Source of the DNA: Streptomyces sp. NBC_01707
Lineage (GTDB): Bacteria > Actinomycetota > Actinomycetes > Streptomycetales > Streptomycetaceae
Direction: 5' to 3'
Assembly (NCBI RefSeq): GCF_041438805.1
Contig: NZ_CP109191.1
Coordinates: forward strand, 1 to 64,000
DNA: 64,000 bases
Part shown: positions 37,355 to 45,668 of the stretch, in pieces
Numbering within the stretch: position 1 is the stretch's first letter
Layout of the letters: every line of letters begins with the position of its first letter
Notes under the pieces: model-generated
The model's input: only the letters and a program-made list of their open reading frames with translations
Databases searched by the model: none
Told to the model about the DNA's origin: nothing
Translations under genes and position numbers: made by a program

Positions 37355-38463
37355 GGGCGGCCTCCATGGGGGTGGAGGGGGTGCTTGAGGCCTGCGGCCA
37401 GTCCGCTGCTAATGATCAGCTCGATGCGGCGTTCCTGGCCCGGGCGAGCGGCAATGGCAGTGTGGGTCAGCAGGCGGGCCGCTTCGCCCTCGGGCAGGCG
37501 CCCGGCCGCGACCAGGCCGCCCAGTGTGTAGGCGGCCCGGTTGAGCGTGTCGGAGAAACCAGCTCCTTCGCTGACTTCTCCACAGGCATGGACGGGGGCC
37601 AGGACGGCCGTGAGGAGGCGCTGGATGCGGTCGCCGCCGCCGCCCGCCGCCAGGACGGCCTGCTGGGCACGGGGGGGCACCGGCCGGGGGGCGGGGATAT
37701 GAGGGGCGGGCAGGTGTCCGGTGCGCTCGAGTTCCTGGGCAAGCCAGCCTGGGAGGAGGGCAGGTTCGCGGGTGTCCCCGAGGACGGTGTAGGTGCCGTG
37801 TTCGGTGGTCGTGCCGGGGGCAACGATGTAACCGCCGTGGGCGCGAACATCAACCTGCCAGGCGAGGGCACGGCTGGAGCTGGACCCGGAGGAGCACTGC
37901 CAGCGGCGATTGTCCGAGGCTCGGTACCAGACGTGGAGGCCTCCGGATGGAGTCCTCACTCGCAGGGTCGCCTGGTCGTCCGCGGGACATGGCTGGCCCC
38001 TGAGGGCGGCCAGGACGGCGAGCGTGTGGAAGCCGTTGGCCAGTCCCGTGAGGTCTACGTGGTCGGCGATGGGGATTCCCGGCAGGATACGGTCGCGGCT
38101 GGGGGGCTGAGTCTGGTGGGCATCGATGTCGATGACGACGAGGCTTGCAGGGCCGCAGGCGACAGCGACTCCGAAGTCCGGCCTCGAACCCCACCATTGG
38201 CTGATGCGGCGCTGGTCGAGGGTGGCGGCATGGAATCCGTGGCACCAGCGGTCTGCGGCTAGACAGGGGCACTGTGTGGGGCTGTGTCGAGTCGCACGAC
38301 ACGACGCGCAGTTGGCGGCCGGTGTCTTGCGCCCTGGAGCAAGCGGATGCACCGGCCAGCCCCGGCGCGCGCACCAGCTGGCGGTGGCCAACGAGAGAGG
38401 GACTGAAGCCGCAGGCGACTGGGAGCGTGAGTCGCTGGTGGAAAAGCCCAGCTCAGCAGACAC
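37351..38463 (-). CDS. Bifunctional DNA primase/polymerase (Prim-Pol, AEP superfamily)
   Basis: 370 aa; GTG 38463 was chosen since AGGGGG lies 8 bases before it (GTG 38469 is also in frame). N-terminal Prim-Pol domain: VVIDIDAH (catalytic Asp pair), RTPSGGLHVWYR (the S-x-H/GG-x-H region) and VDVRAHGGYIVAPGT (third motif). An N-terminal Cys/His cluster (CASCRATRHSPTQCPC) could bind zinc. It should make primers and start DNA synthesis at the plasmid origin. First gene of a three-gene operon with ATGA overlaps, reading away from the iteron field. Confidence 0.88.
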   Translation of the reverse strand: MSAELGFSTSDSRSQSPAASVPLSLATASWCARRGWPVHPLAPGRKTPAANCASCRATRHSPTQCPCLAADRWCHGFHAATLDQRRISQWWGSRPDFGVAVACGPASLVVIDIDAHQTQPPSRDRILPGIPIADHVDLTGLANGFHTLAVLAALRGQPCPADDQATLRVRTPSGGLHVWYRASDNRRWQCSSGSSSSRALAWQVDVRAHGGYIVAPGTTTEHGTYTVLGDTREPALLPGWLAQELERTGHLPAPHIPAPRPVPPRAQQAVLAAGGGGDRIQRLLTAVLAPVHACGEVSEGAGFSDTLNRAAYTLGGLVAAGRLPEGEAARLLTHTAIAARPGQERRIELIISSGLAAGLKHPLHPHGGRP

Positions 38464-38476
38464 CTGCACCCCCTAT

Positions 38477-39202
38477 CAGCGACCGAAGCGACTCAACGAC
38501 GGACACAGACTAGCGAACGTGAGCGCTGAGGGCGTGGAGCACATGCGAAACAACGTGGGTGCCGTGTCGATTACGGCGTCGTCGTCGGGGCCAGCGCCGG
38601 CGACGCTGGCGGGATCAGCGACTGGAGAGGAGGGGCCAGCGACCGTCACTCCTTCGACCGATGTTTTGGGTGTCATAGAAAACCACAGGTCAGAGGCATG
38701 GTCTCGACCAAACAGCGACTGAAGCGACTGAAGCTCTCTATATATGACGCACACGCGCACACATGGATGTCCTCCTATATGGGAACCTTGAGTCGCTTCA
38801 GTCGCTACTTCGTCACTGCAACCCATCTGACCAGGGGTTTTCTCAGCGACTGAAGAGCTACTGAAGTCCTCTTGAGTAGCCTTCGCTTCAGTCGCTGTAC
38901 GGTTTTTGGAGCAGCGACTCAAGCGACCGATAGCGACTGAAGCGACTCAACTCCGCCGCCCGCCGCAGGCAGTCCTCTGTCCTGAGCATCCCGCGCGAAC
39001 GATTCGAACTTTCAGTCGCTTCAGTCGCTTGTCACTGAGGTTCCCCCGGCTGATCTGGGCTTATGCAGGCCGTAACCCGCAGCGACTGAGAGCCGGACAG
39101 TGAAGGGCGACTGAACCAGAGACAAGTTTCAGTCCGCTCCCTGGTCCGACCTCTCTTGAGTCGCTGACCGTTCGGTCGCTGACCGTTCGGTCGCTGACTG
39201 CT
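38477..39202. repeat. Iteron field, candidate replication origin
   Basis: About 19 copies of AGCGACTGA (or its complement TCAGTCGCT, with one- or two-base variants such as AGCGACCGA and AGCGACTCA) in both orientations, often as direct pairs (AGCGACTGAAGCGACTGA at 38714-38731; TTCAGTCGCTTCAGTCGCT at 39011-39029). The last copies lie in a tandem GACCGTTCGGTCGCT unit (39166-39195). An AT-richer stretch (CTCTATATATGACG, near 38735) lies between clusters. No gene is inside. Iterons beside Prim-Pol/helicase genes are typical of plasmid origins and are probably bound by a plasmid initiator. Confidence 0.8.
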
Positions 39203-39227
39203 GGTCTGGCCCACTACGGTTGCGCGG

Positions 39228-39683
39228 ATGAGGGGCGACCGTTTGCGCGTGCTGTGGCTCCGTGGGCCGTCGGGTGTCGGGAAGTCCTCGGTCGGCTGGG
39301 AGATGTTCACACAGCTGAGTCGGATGGGTGTCAGGACAGGGTTTGTCGACAGCGACCAGATCAGTCTGTTCCTCCCGGAACCGGAGGGTGGCACCCATCG
39401 ACTCCGGGCTCGGAATCTCGCTGCGACGTGGCCCAATTTCCGTGCGGCCGGTATGCAGTGCCTGATCCTGTGCGGCTATGTCGACACCCTCGCGGAGGTA
39501 CGCGAATACACGGAACTGCTTCCGGACGCCGCATTCAAGCTGTGCCGGCTGCGCGCCGAGCCCGCCGAGATCAAGCGCCGGTTCATCGTGAGGCCTGCGG
39601 CGTTCTGGTGCCGCAGGGTTCGGGGTGCTGGTGTCCACTCAGTTTGGGGGCTGGGAGGTGTACCACCCGGAACACATCCGTGA
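39228..39683 (+). CDS. P-loop kinase-like NTPase, probably C-terminally truncated
   Basis: 151 aa from ATG 39228. N-terminus with Walker A (RVLWLRGPSGVGKSSVGWEM, residues 7-26) and GFVDSDQ like AAA/kinase proteins of Streptomyces that resemble phosphotransferases. After the conserved LCRLRAEPAEIKRRF (about 107-121) the sequence changes (CRRVRGAGVHSVWGLGG), where relatives continue with a lid helix, so the C-terminal third looks lost. No ribosome site; TACGGT 7 bases upstream might serve a leaderless transcript. It may be a pseudogene. Confidence 0.5.
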   Translation: MRGDRLRVLWLRGPSGVGKSSVGWEMFTQLSRMGVRTGFVDSDQISLFLPEPEGGTHRLRARNLAATWPNFRAAGMQCLILCGYVDTLAEVREYTELLPDAAFKLCRLRAEPAEIKRRFIVRPAAFWCRRVRGAGVHSVWGLGGVPPGTHP

Positions 39684-40320
39684 GGCCGCGCCTCCGGGAC
39701 GCGGTCGGCACTCGGGCTGGCATCGTCGACGTCTCATGGCCGTGGACATTGGCACCACCGGGAACCGGTACGGCGTCGACCGGATCCTGGGCGCGGCGCT
39801 ACGCACCACCGACGGAACCGGCCGGTGCTGGTTGATTGACCCTGGCCCGGGCCGACTGTCCGTCGCACCTTGCAAGCGCCACGGCATCACAGTGGAGCAG
39901 GCACGGGCTGAGGGAAGACCTGCCGCTCAAGCCTTGGATGAGGTGGCAACCGTACTTGCCGGCCACTTGGCGACCAAAGAGCCGCTGGTGGCATGGCATG
40001 CTCCCTTCGTTCTGACCATCCTGGAAGCCGAGCTGCTACGGCACGATCTCGCGCCCCTCGCCGATCGCGTCCCCAACGGCCTGGCGCCGATCTGTGATCC
40101 TCTCGTATTGGACCGGCACGCTGACCCTTTCCGCTCTGGCGGGCGTGCGCTAGAGACCGTCACCGAGTGGTACGGCATCGTGCACGATTGTCCTGGTGAT
40201 CCGCGGAGTGACGCCGAAGCCGCACTCGTTCTCGCCTACGTCATTGGGGCCTGCCTGCTATCCGCCCATCGGAAGGCTGTCGCGGCCGGCCCTGCACCGC
40301 GAACAGGTTCAATGGCATGA
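39625..40320 (+). CDS. DnaQ-like 3'-5' exonuclease homologue with altered catalytic residues
   Basis: Fold relatives remove nucleotides from DNA 3' ends using four acidic residues and a His/Tyr. Here the start is uncertain: the recognisable part begins at WHRRRLMAVDIGTTG, with ATG 39736 inside it. Exo I reads VDIGTTG where relatives have FDLETTG (Glu to Gly); Exo II reads AWHAPFVLTIL where relatives have an Asp after Phe (Asp to Val); the Exo III region HDCPGDPRSDAEAA is kept. Two of the metal ligands are therefore missing and activity is unlikely. It overlaps the end of the kinase-like gene. Confidence 0.6.
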   Translation: MLVSTQFGGWEVYHPEHIREAAPPGRGRHSGWHRRRLMAVDIGTTGNRYGVDRILGAALRTTDGTGRCWLIDPGPGRLSVAPCKRHGITVEQARAEGRPAAQALDEVATVLAGHLATKEPLVAWHAPFVLTILEAELLRHDLAPLADRVPNGLAPICDPLVLDRHADPFRSGGRALETVTEWYGIVHDCPGDPRSDAEAALVLAYVIGACLLSAHRKAVAAGPAPRTGSMA

Positions 40321-40423
40321 GCAGCACGTCCAGGAGGCCGAGGCACGGAAGCCTGGCAGGGAGAAAGACACCCATTGGCCCCTTGGAACAGTCCAGGCGT
40401 TGCCTTGGCAAGATCACGACGCT

Positions 40424-40674
40424 TCATGGGGCAGCACCGGGGCGCGACCATGGCGTCTTGGCGCTCTCCCTGATCACCGGGTCGGTCAGCAGCCCGGTCT
40501 CTTCAGCGACTTCTCGTAGGACGGCATGTCTCAAGTCTCCGCCAGGCTGGACGCCCGCCCGCGGGGGACCTGAGTACCGGCCTCTGGAATGCCCAGGTGG
40601 TCGAATACGAGGAGCTCGGGAATGGTGGAATGCCGGATCGCGTACGCGGCGACATGGATTCTGGGAGTGGCCAT
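40424..40674 (-). pseudogene. Nudix hydrolase N-terminal half, frameshifted
   Basis: From ATG 40674: MATPRIHVAAYAIRHSTIPE and LLVFDHLGIPEAGTQVPRG, then a frameshift into GVQPGGDLRHAVLREVAEET, the Nudix box (REVAEETG kept; the box Glu before it is Gly). The frame ends soon after at 40424 with unrelated residues. The C-terminal half is missing. Confidence 0.65.
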
Positions 40675-40847
40675 CCCGACATCCTCTGCCATCCCCAACT
40701 CTTGTTGCTGGCCTGTGGGGTTGGTGTGGGGCCAAATTCAGCGACTGAGGAAGTTCCTGGGCCGCGGGCAGGCTGGGCGCGGACTGTAAATCTGCCGGCC
40801 GCAGCGAATCAGCGTCGCGCCTTCGGTGTGCGTGTGCCAAGGGCGCC

Positions 40848-41009
40848 GGCAGCCAGGTCGCCGAGCTGAGTACGGTGTTCAAGCTGATCGAGTCCGCGCA
40901 GGCCAGCTGGCGGGCAGTAAACGCACCCCACCTGGTTTCCCTGGTCCAGGCCGGTGCCTGCTTCGAGTACGGACAGGTGATTGAGTGGCCGGAAGGGATC
41001 GCGGCATGA
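40848..41009 (+). pseudogene. C-terminal remnant of an IS256-family transposase
   Basis: The last ~50 codons read FKLIESAQASWRAVNAPHLV and then VQAGACFEYGQVIEWPEG before TGA 41007-41009, the usual IS256 tail. Nothing of the DDE domain is left. The stop overlaps the start of the next gene (ATGA). Confidence 0.65.
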
Positions 41010-41485
41010 CCAGCCCTCACCTCGACGAGGAGCCTGCCGAGCATCGGCGCTTCGTCCGCTACCTGCAGGCCCTGGAGGCCGTCGCCGAGACGGATGAGGT
41101 TGCCCTGGTGGCCGCCGTTTTGTGCGACCAGGACGCGACGATGGCGGACAGCGCGGTAGGCCGGCATCTGGACCGCCGGGCCGCCGACCTGCTGACCGAC
41201 GCCAAGTTCACGGCCTGGGCCCAAACCCTGACCGAAGTGATCGCGGATCGAGACTTCCTCACCCTCCGTCTGCGCGAGTGGACCCTGCTCAGAACCATTG
41301 CCCTGGGCGAGCCATGGACTGCTGAAGAGCTCACTGGAGCAACCGACTGGTTCCAGCGCATGGCCGCCACCACGCAGATCGCGTCCTCACCCGAGGCCCT
41401 CAGGCTGCTGGCCGAACGTGGAAGAACACGCCGCGTCCGAAACGCAGCAAGCCAGCAGCTGAGGCACCGGGACCAGCTCATCTGA
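41006..41485 (+). CDS. Hypothetical protein, 159 aa
   Basis: ATG 41006 is preceded by GAAGGGA at a suitable distance. Soluble, largely helical by composition (FVRYLQALEAVAETDEVALV; LREWTLLRTIALGEPW). It resembles hypothetical proteins frequent in Streptomyces plasmids but no family or function is recognised. The start lies on the IS256 remnant, so its original upstream region has been replaced. Confidence 0.65.
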   Translation: MTSPHLDEEPAEHRRFVRYLQALEAVAETDEVALVAAVLCDQDATMADSAVGRHLDRRAADLLTDAKFTAWAQTLTEVIADRDFLTLRLREWTLLRTIALGEPWTAEELTGATDWFQRMAATTQIASSPEALRLLAERGRTRRVRNAASQQLRHRDQLI

Positions 41486-41742
41486 CTGATCCAGGTCTTG
41501 ACGATGCCTCGTGTGCGAACCTCCCGCTCATCCGTCACGCGGGCCCTCTACGAGTCGAATGACGGCAGTCTCTGACGGCAACGTCGGCAGACCGAAGCGG
41601 CCTTGATTGCATCTGGAGGTACACACTGCACCGCGCCATAAGCCCGCCACCCAGGCGAGCAGATAGCGCGCTCGAACTTACAAAGCAGATGTCGCTCCGG
41701 TTGGCTGGAGCGAGACGTGTACAGCAGTCAATGATGGCCTGC

Positions 41743-42005
41743 TCAATTCCCCCGTACCCGGTTTGCAGACTCCAAGATCGCGGCCCAAGGAAGCGCCCGA
41801 TCGGCCGGGCCCTGACGCGGTTCGTCCAGTAGCCAGACGTCAGTCCCGTAGACCAGTTTCACGCCTGCCTTTCGCAGAGTTTCGACGTGTCCCTCCCACG
41901 CCGGGTGCCGCGTATGTGCCGAGTTGATCCGAGGGGACACCACTACCGGGACGTCGATCGTGCCCAGCGCTTCGCCTACTTGTGTCAGGGCTTGGTTGTA
42001 CGGTG
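41743..42005 (-). pseudogene. C-terminal part of a flavoprotein (PPC decarboxylase-like)
   Basis: About 86 codons (NQALTQVGEALGTIDVPVVV, TRHPAWEGHVETLRKAGVKL, PWAAILESANRV) match the C-terminal half of actinobacterial flavoproteins related to phosphopantothenoylcysteine decarboxylase. The N-terminal FMN-binding part with its catalytic His is absent; upstream sequence in the frame is unrelated. Confidence 0.6.
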
Positions 42006-42115
42006 GCGCGCTCCACCTTGACGCCCTGAACCACGCCCGCCCCACGATGTGTTGGCCGGAGGGGGACGGGATGGGAGCTGGGGGGTGGGAGTTGTCGGCC
42101 AGTTGAACGTTCATT

Positions 42116-42325
42116 TCAGGCGGCCTTACTTTCGCCGTGGCCAGCTTCGCGGGGCCGCGGCGGGGCGGTGTCGCTGGGTGGTTGTCGCTCACTGATGAGG
42201 TGGTCCAGCTCCAGCCGCTCGTAGCACTCATCACACCGATAGGTGCCGTCGCCCAGGCGGTACACGTCCCTGATCGGGTGTAAGCACTCACATTCTGCGC
42301 ATACGTGCTCCAGAGGTGACGTCAT
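42116..42325 (-). CDS. Small zinc-ribbon-like protein
   Basis: 69 aa from ATG 42325. Two CxxC pairs (CAEC at 9-12, CDEC near 31-34) with a Cys between (ECLHPIRDVYRLGDGTYRCD) should bind one zinc ion. The C-terminal tail is polar and Pro-rich. Such small proteins are common on actinobacterial plasmids and phages; partner unknown. Confidence 0.65.
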   Translation of the reverse strand: MTSPLEHVCAECECLHPIRDVYRLGDGTYRCDECYERLELDHLISERQPPSDTAPPRPREAGHGESKAA

Positions 42326-42601
42326 ATGCTCGACGGTCGGCCCATGGCCAAAGCATCAGAAGGTCGCCCATGGGGTCGCACGGGCGCGTTAGGTCAGCTC
42401 ATCGACAGTCCAAGCGCAGAAGTACCGTCGAATCTCCTGCGCGACAGGCCCCACCTTGGCCCGGCTACTCGCCCCGCGACGAGGCTGTCTGAAGCTCGAA
42501 CTCCTCCGGACCGCATCCTCGCGTGATAGACGGCCCATGAGGCAGTCGGGGCACGGCCCCGGAGTTCTGTCGGGACGGTAAAGGTTGAGAGGCTGCTCAG
42601 C
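42326..42601. other. Short gene-free interval
   Basis: No gene or clear signal is seen between the zinc-ribbon gene and the permease; both are on the minus strand, so this is downstream of the permease and holds its putative 3' untranslated region and the promoter of the small gene. Confidence 0.3.
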
Positions 42602-43387
42602 TCAGCTCAGTGCGTTGATCGCATAGACCGTGCCTAGCCCGGCGGCCAAAGTTCCAAGGAGCAAGCGGAGGAGGGTCTCGGGCATTCGCGACTGGAGGCG
42701 GGTGCCGAGGTAGCTCCCCACGAGGCCGCCCAGACCGCAAGCCAGGCCGAGAAGCCAGTCGGGGGCGATGCTGCCGCTGTGGTTCAGGGACAGTAGGGCG
42801 TAGGTCGAGGCGCCAACCAGCGAGGTGGCGAAGGTGGAGGCGAGTGCGGCTGGGGCGACCTGGGAGACGGGGACGCCGCGGCCGACCAGGATGGGGCCGA
42901 GGATCGAACCGCCGCCGATGCCATAGATGCCGCCCACGATCCCGACCGCGAGCGCCAGGGAGGTGACCGTCCGGGGCGCAGGCTGAGGGTGTTGAGTCCC
43001 CGGAGGCTTCGGGCGGAGGGTCGTGATGATGAGCCAGGTTCCGAGCGGCAGCATGAGAGCGGCGACCAGGAAGCGGAAGACGTTCGGGCCCGGAAGGGCG
43101 AACACGCGGATGACCGCTCTGAGAATCACGCCGGGCAGCGTGCCCAGCACCAGACGGCGCACGAGCGGTCCGCCGAGGGCGCCGTCGCGTCGATAGCGCA
43201 GCAGTGCGCCGGGCCCCGCCACCACGTTGTAGAGCAGGTTGGTCGGTGTTGCGGCCGGGTTGGGCACGGCGAAGATGCTGAGTTGTACGGGGAGCAGGAA
43301 CACCGCCCCGGACACTCCAACCGGCGAGGTCACCGCAGCGATCAGCATCCCGACCGCGAGGCCGGCCGCGACCAGTTCCCACTCCAC
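42602..43387 (-). CDS. TSUP (TauE/SafE) family membrane permease
   Basis: 261 aa from GTG 43387. About eight membrane segments by hydrophobicity, arranged as two halves, each starting with a conserved region: SPVGVSGAVFLLPVQL (first half) and GIVGGIYGIGGGSILGPIL (second half), the TSUP duplicated motif. The family exports sulfite, sulfoacetate or related anions, or takes up sulfur compounds; the substrate here cannot be told. It is monocistronic. Confidence 0.85.
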   Translation of the reverse strand: MEWELVAAGLAVGMLIAAVTSPVGVSGAVFLLPVQLSIFAVPNPAATPTNLLYNVVAGPGALLRYRRDGALGGPLVRRLVLGTLPGVILRAVIRVFALPGPNVFRFLVAALMLPLGTWLIITTLRPKPPGTQHPQPAPRTVTSLALAVGIVGGIYGIGGGSILGPILVGRGVPVSQVAPAALASTFATSLVGASTYALLSLNHSGSIAPDWLLGLACGLGGLVGSYLGTRLQSRMPETLLRLLLGTLAAGLGTVYAINALS

Positions 43388-43633
43388 CTGATGCCCCCCG
43401 CGCCTGAGACTGTCCCGCTCGCGACCTGCGACAGACTAGGTGCGACGGCGCGGTCGACCTCCACGGCGGAGCCGGGCCGCCCCCCGTCGTCCGCTGCACC
43501 AACTGCGGTCGCACCTGGACGCGGGAGAGTGACTGATATGTGACCTCTCCGGGCGTCACATTTGGCCAGACCGGCCCCATAACTAAGGGGTACGGCCGAC
43601 CACGCCGGACAGTTCCCAGCCCTTGGAGTACGC

Positions 43634-43825
43634 GTGTCTTACGCAGATGATCCGCAGCGTCTTGCCCGTCTTCTCCGCGACCTCGCCCAGGCTTTGGAAG
43701 ATGCCGGGGTGAACGCATCCGGAGCCACCAACGAGCGGCACCTGATGGACGACGCACGCAGCGCAGCTCGCGACCTCGAAGGCCCCGACGCCGGAAGGAA
43801 GCCTGGTCGCTTCGCTGGCTTCTGA
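43634..43825 (+). CDS. Small hypothetical protein, 63 aa
   Basis: GTG 43634 (SYADDPQRLARLLRDLAQAL) preceded by GGAG five bases upstream. Amphipathic helices, acidic; no motif. Followed by the 43905 gene on the same strand, with the pair ending at the 44245 terminator. Confidence 0.6.
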   Translation: MSYADDPQRLARLLRDLAQALEDAGVNASGATNERHLMDDARSAARDLEGPDAGRKPGRFAGF

Positions 43826-43904
43826 GATCCGCCGGAGGAGCGTTGTCAGCCCCGTGCCTTAGGCTTTGAATAGGCGCGGGGCCTGAACGTCCTAGGAGGA
43901 CGAC

Positions 43905-44243
43905 GTGCACCACGCCCGTGCGAACGCCGCGAAGTTCATCAGCCGCCAACACGGCGAGCCATACGACACGCTGCTCGGCGGTGAAGAAGCCCACCACCTC
44001 CTCGCTACCGCCCACGCAGACCGTGTTTGCCCTTCGACAGGCCACCGAATCCCATGGACAGACTGCTACGACTCAGCTGACCTGTACCCGCTGGCCTGGA
44101 AAGCCCGGCTTCTGCTCGACGCGAGCGGCATAGCGCTCTCACCCGCTGAGCACCTGACCGGCGAAGATCGACAGCGCGCGGTCGCAGCGGGGCAGCTGGC
44201 TGAGCGCATTGCACGAGAGGCCCGGACTCTTCGCGTCGACTGA
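43905..44243 (+). CDS. Hypothetical protein, 112 aa
   Basis: GTG 43905 with a perfect AGGAGG upstream. Soluble; residues 40-70 contain a Cys pair (CPSTGHRIPWTDC) and a YDSADLYPLAWKAR stretch. Seen as a plasmid-type hypothetical protein, no function assignable. It ends one base before an 18-bp perfect terminator stem. Confidence 0.7.
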   Translation: MHHARANAAKFISRQHGEPYDTLLGGEEAHHLLATAHADRVCPSTGHRIPWTDCYDSADLYPLAWKARLLLDASGIALSPAEHLTGEDRQRAVAAGQLAERIAREARTLRVD

Positions 44244-44244
44244 T

Positions 44245-44284
44245 TGTGCAGGGGCGGGCCTGAGCACAGGCCCGCCCCTGCACA
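44245..44284. terminator. Bidirectional 18-bp perfect stem-loop terminator
   Basis: TGTGCAGGGGCGGGCCTG (44245-44262) and its exact complement (44267-44284) with a 4-nt loop. It lies between converging genes ending at 44243 (plus) and 44289 (minus), with As before and after, and can serve both. Confidence 0.85.
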
Positions 44285-44288
44285 AGGT

Positions 44289-44819
44289 TCAGCCGATACG
44301 GGGCGGGACGCGAAGCGGCACCGGCTGGTCCTGCCCCTCCCAGACGAAACGCAGCACTGGCGGAATCGGGGACCCCATGGAAGCCGCCATCATGAACTCG
44401 CTCACCTCCCCGGGCTCAAGCGTGATGTCGCCTTCCAAGCCCCGTGCCATCGCAGTGGGTAGCTCGGTGCAACGAATCTGCCGCGCAGCTGCGGTGCCCG
44501 AATTGATGAGCTGCCACACTGCCTTCCTGCTGTGCTCGATGCTGAGCTCAGGACGTGGTCGGTTGGCCTCCGCCTGGGCTGATCGTCGAGCATCGGCCTC
44601 CCGTCGCTGGTCAGCCAATGTCTCTTCAGCGGCGATCGCTGATCGCTCTGCCGCATCGCCTGATCGCCGGGCCTCTGCTCGTGACTCCCGTGCTTCCTCC
44701 ACCGAGGCCTCGGCGGCGTCCGCTGATCGTTTCCCATCCCCGCGTGCCTTGATGCTGATCCACAAGGCCCCACCCGACAACGCAAATGCAGCCCATGCGG
44801 GCGCGTCTCCCCAGTCCAT
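44289..44819 (-). CDS. Membrane-anchored coiled-coil protein, unknown
   Basis: 176 aa from ATG 44819. One N-terminal hydrophobic segment (WAAFALSGGALWISI, residues 9-23), then a long Ala/Arg/Glu-rich coiled coil (about 28-90), then a beta-rich C-terminal domain (ELSIEHSRKAVWQLINSGTA). The layout (anchor, coiled coil, small beta domain) recurs in Streptomyces hypothetical proteins of unknown role. Confidence 0.7.
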   Translation of the reverse strand: MDWGDAPAWAAFALSGGALWISIKARGDGKRSADAAEASVEEARESRAEARRSGDAAERSAIAAEETLADQRREADARRSAQAEANRPRPELSIEHSRKAVWQLINSGTAAARQIRCTELPTAMARGLEGDITLEPGEVSEFMMAASMGSPIPPVLRFVWEGQDQPVPLRVPPRIG

Positions 44820-44841
44820 GTCGGGACACTACTGGCGTGCG

Positions 44842-45054
44842 TTAGGCCGCGTGCCATTGGTGGGCGCGGCCTCCTCGCCACTCCACCATCTGCGGATCAT
44901 CGATTATCCTCTCCGCGTCCGGCAGCCCGGCACGGCTGAGGAATTCCACCAAGTCGTGATCGTCGTGGGCGAGGCCGAGGATGTGCCCGTACGCGGTGAC
45001 CCGGCGGCCGCCGGTGGGGGACGCTGGGTGCACGACTATCGGGGCTGAGCGCAT
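44842..45054 (-). CDS. Small hypothetical protein, 70 aa
   Basis: From ATG 45054; contains RVTAYGHILGLAHDDHDLVE and FLSRAGLPDAERIIDDP. Conserved-looking and soluble, family name not known to me. 22 bases upstream of the coiled-coil gene and probably cotranscribed with it. Confidence 0.65.
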   Translation of the reverse strand: MRSAPIVVHPASPTGGRRVTAYGHILGLAHDDHDLVEFLSRAGLPDAERIIDDPQMVEWRGGRAHQWHAA

Positions 45055-45080
45055 GCCTTCAGGATGCGGCGGCTCGGGGG

Positions 45081-45340
45081 TCAGAGCACGCTGAGCTGGG
45101 TGTCAGGCTGGCACCTTTGGCAGGTCAGAGCGGTGTCCCCGGCCACCAGGCTCAGCGCCTGCTCGCGAGAGATGCCCTTGACCCGTGGCCCGGCTGGCCG
45201 ACACCAGCCCTGATGCACTGCGACGATCCGGCGCCCGCACCGATCCCCTGCTCGACCACCCAGTCCGGGGGCGGGGGCAGAGGCTGGCGTGCAGCGAGCT
45301 CGGCCAGGAAAGGATCAGTCACTTCGACAGCGTTGCACAT
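45081..45340 (-). pseudogene. DUF6233-like protein, frameshifted
   Basis: Begins MCNAVEVTDPFLAELAARQP and PPPPDWVVEQGIGAG, then loses one base and continues as RRIVAVHQGWCRPAGPRVKG and DTALTCQRCQPDTQLSVL, ending at TGA 45081-45083. The two halves together match the C-terminal part of DUF6233 proteins, common in Streptomyces accessory DNA and of unknown function. Confidence 0.6.
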
Positions 45341-45618
45341 CTGCCATGGTGGACAGCAGCGAATGACGGCCTGTTCAGTTCCCCGATGGCAGTTCCTCAG
45401 GCACATCGCGCAGCAGTGTGCTGCGTGAGTAGAAACGTTCTCTACGGGTTCAAGGCTCCTCGACGGTGTCTGTGACCCAACCAAGCGGTGCTCCAGCATG
45501 CGTGGCCAAGGGCTCCGCGGAAACTGGGTGGAGAACGACCGGCGGACTTGGCGCACTCCCCCATGCCCCTGTCAGGGGAGCCGGGCGGGATGCCCTGAGG
45601 CGCGGTCATACAAGGCAG

Positions 45619-45656
45619 CGGCCCCACCTCCCGCCGACAGGCGGGAGGTGGGGCCG
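45619..45656 (-). terminator. 17-bp stem-loop terminator of the parAB operon
   Basis: CGGCCCCACCTCCCGCC (45619-45635) pairs perfectly with 45640-45656, loop 4 nt, 13 bases beyond the parB stop codon on the minus strand. Confidence 0.85.
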
Positions 45657-45668
45657 TGACGCCGATTT

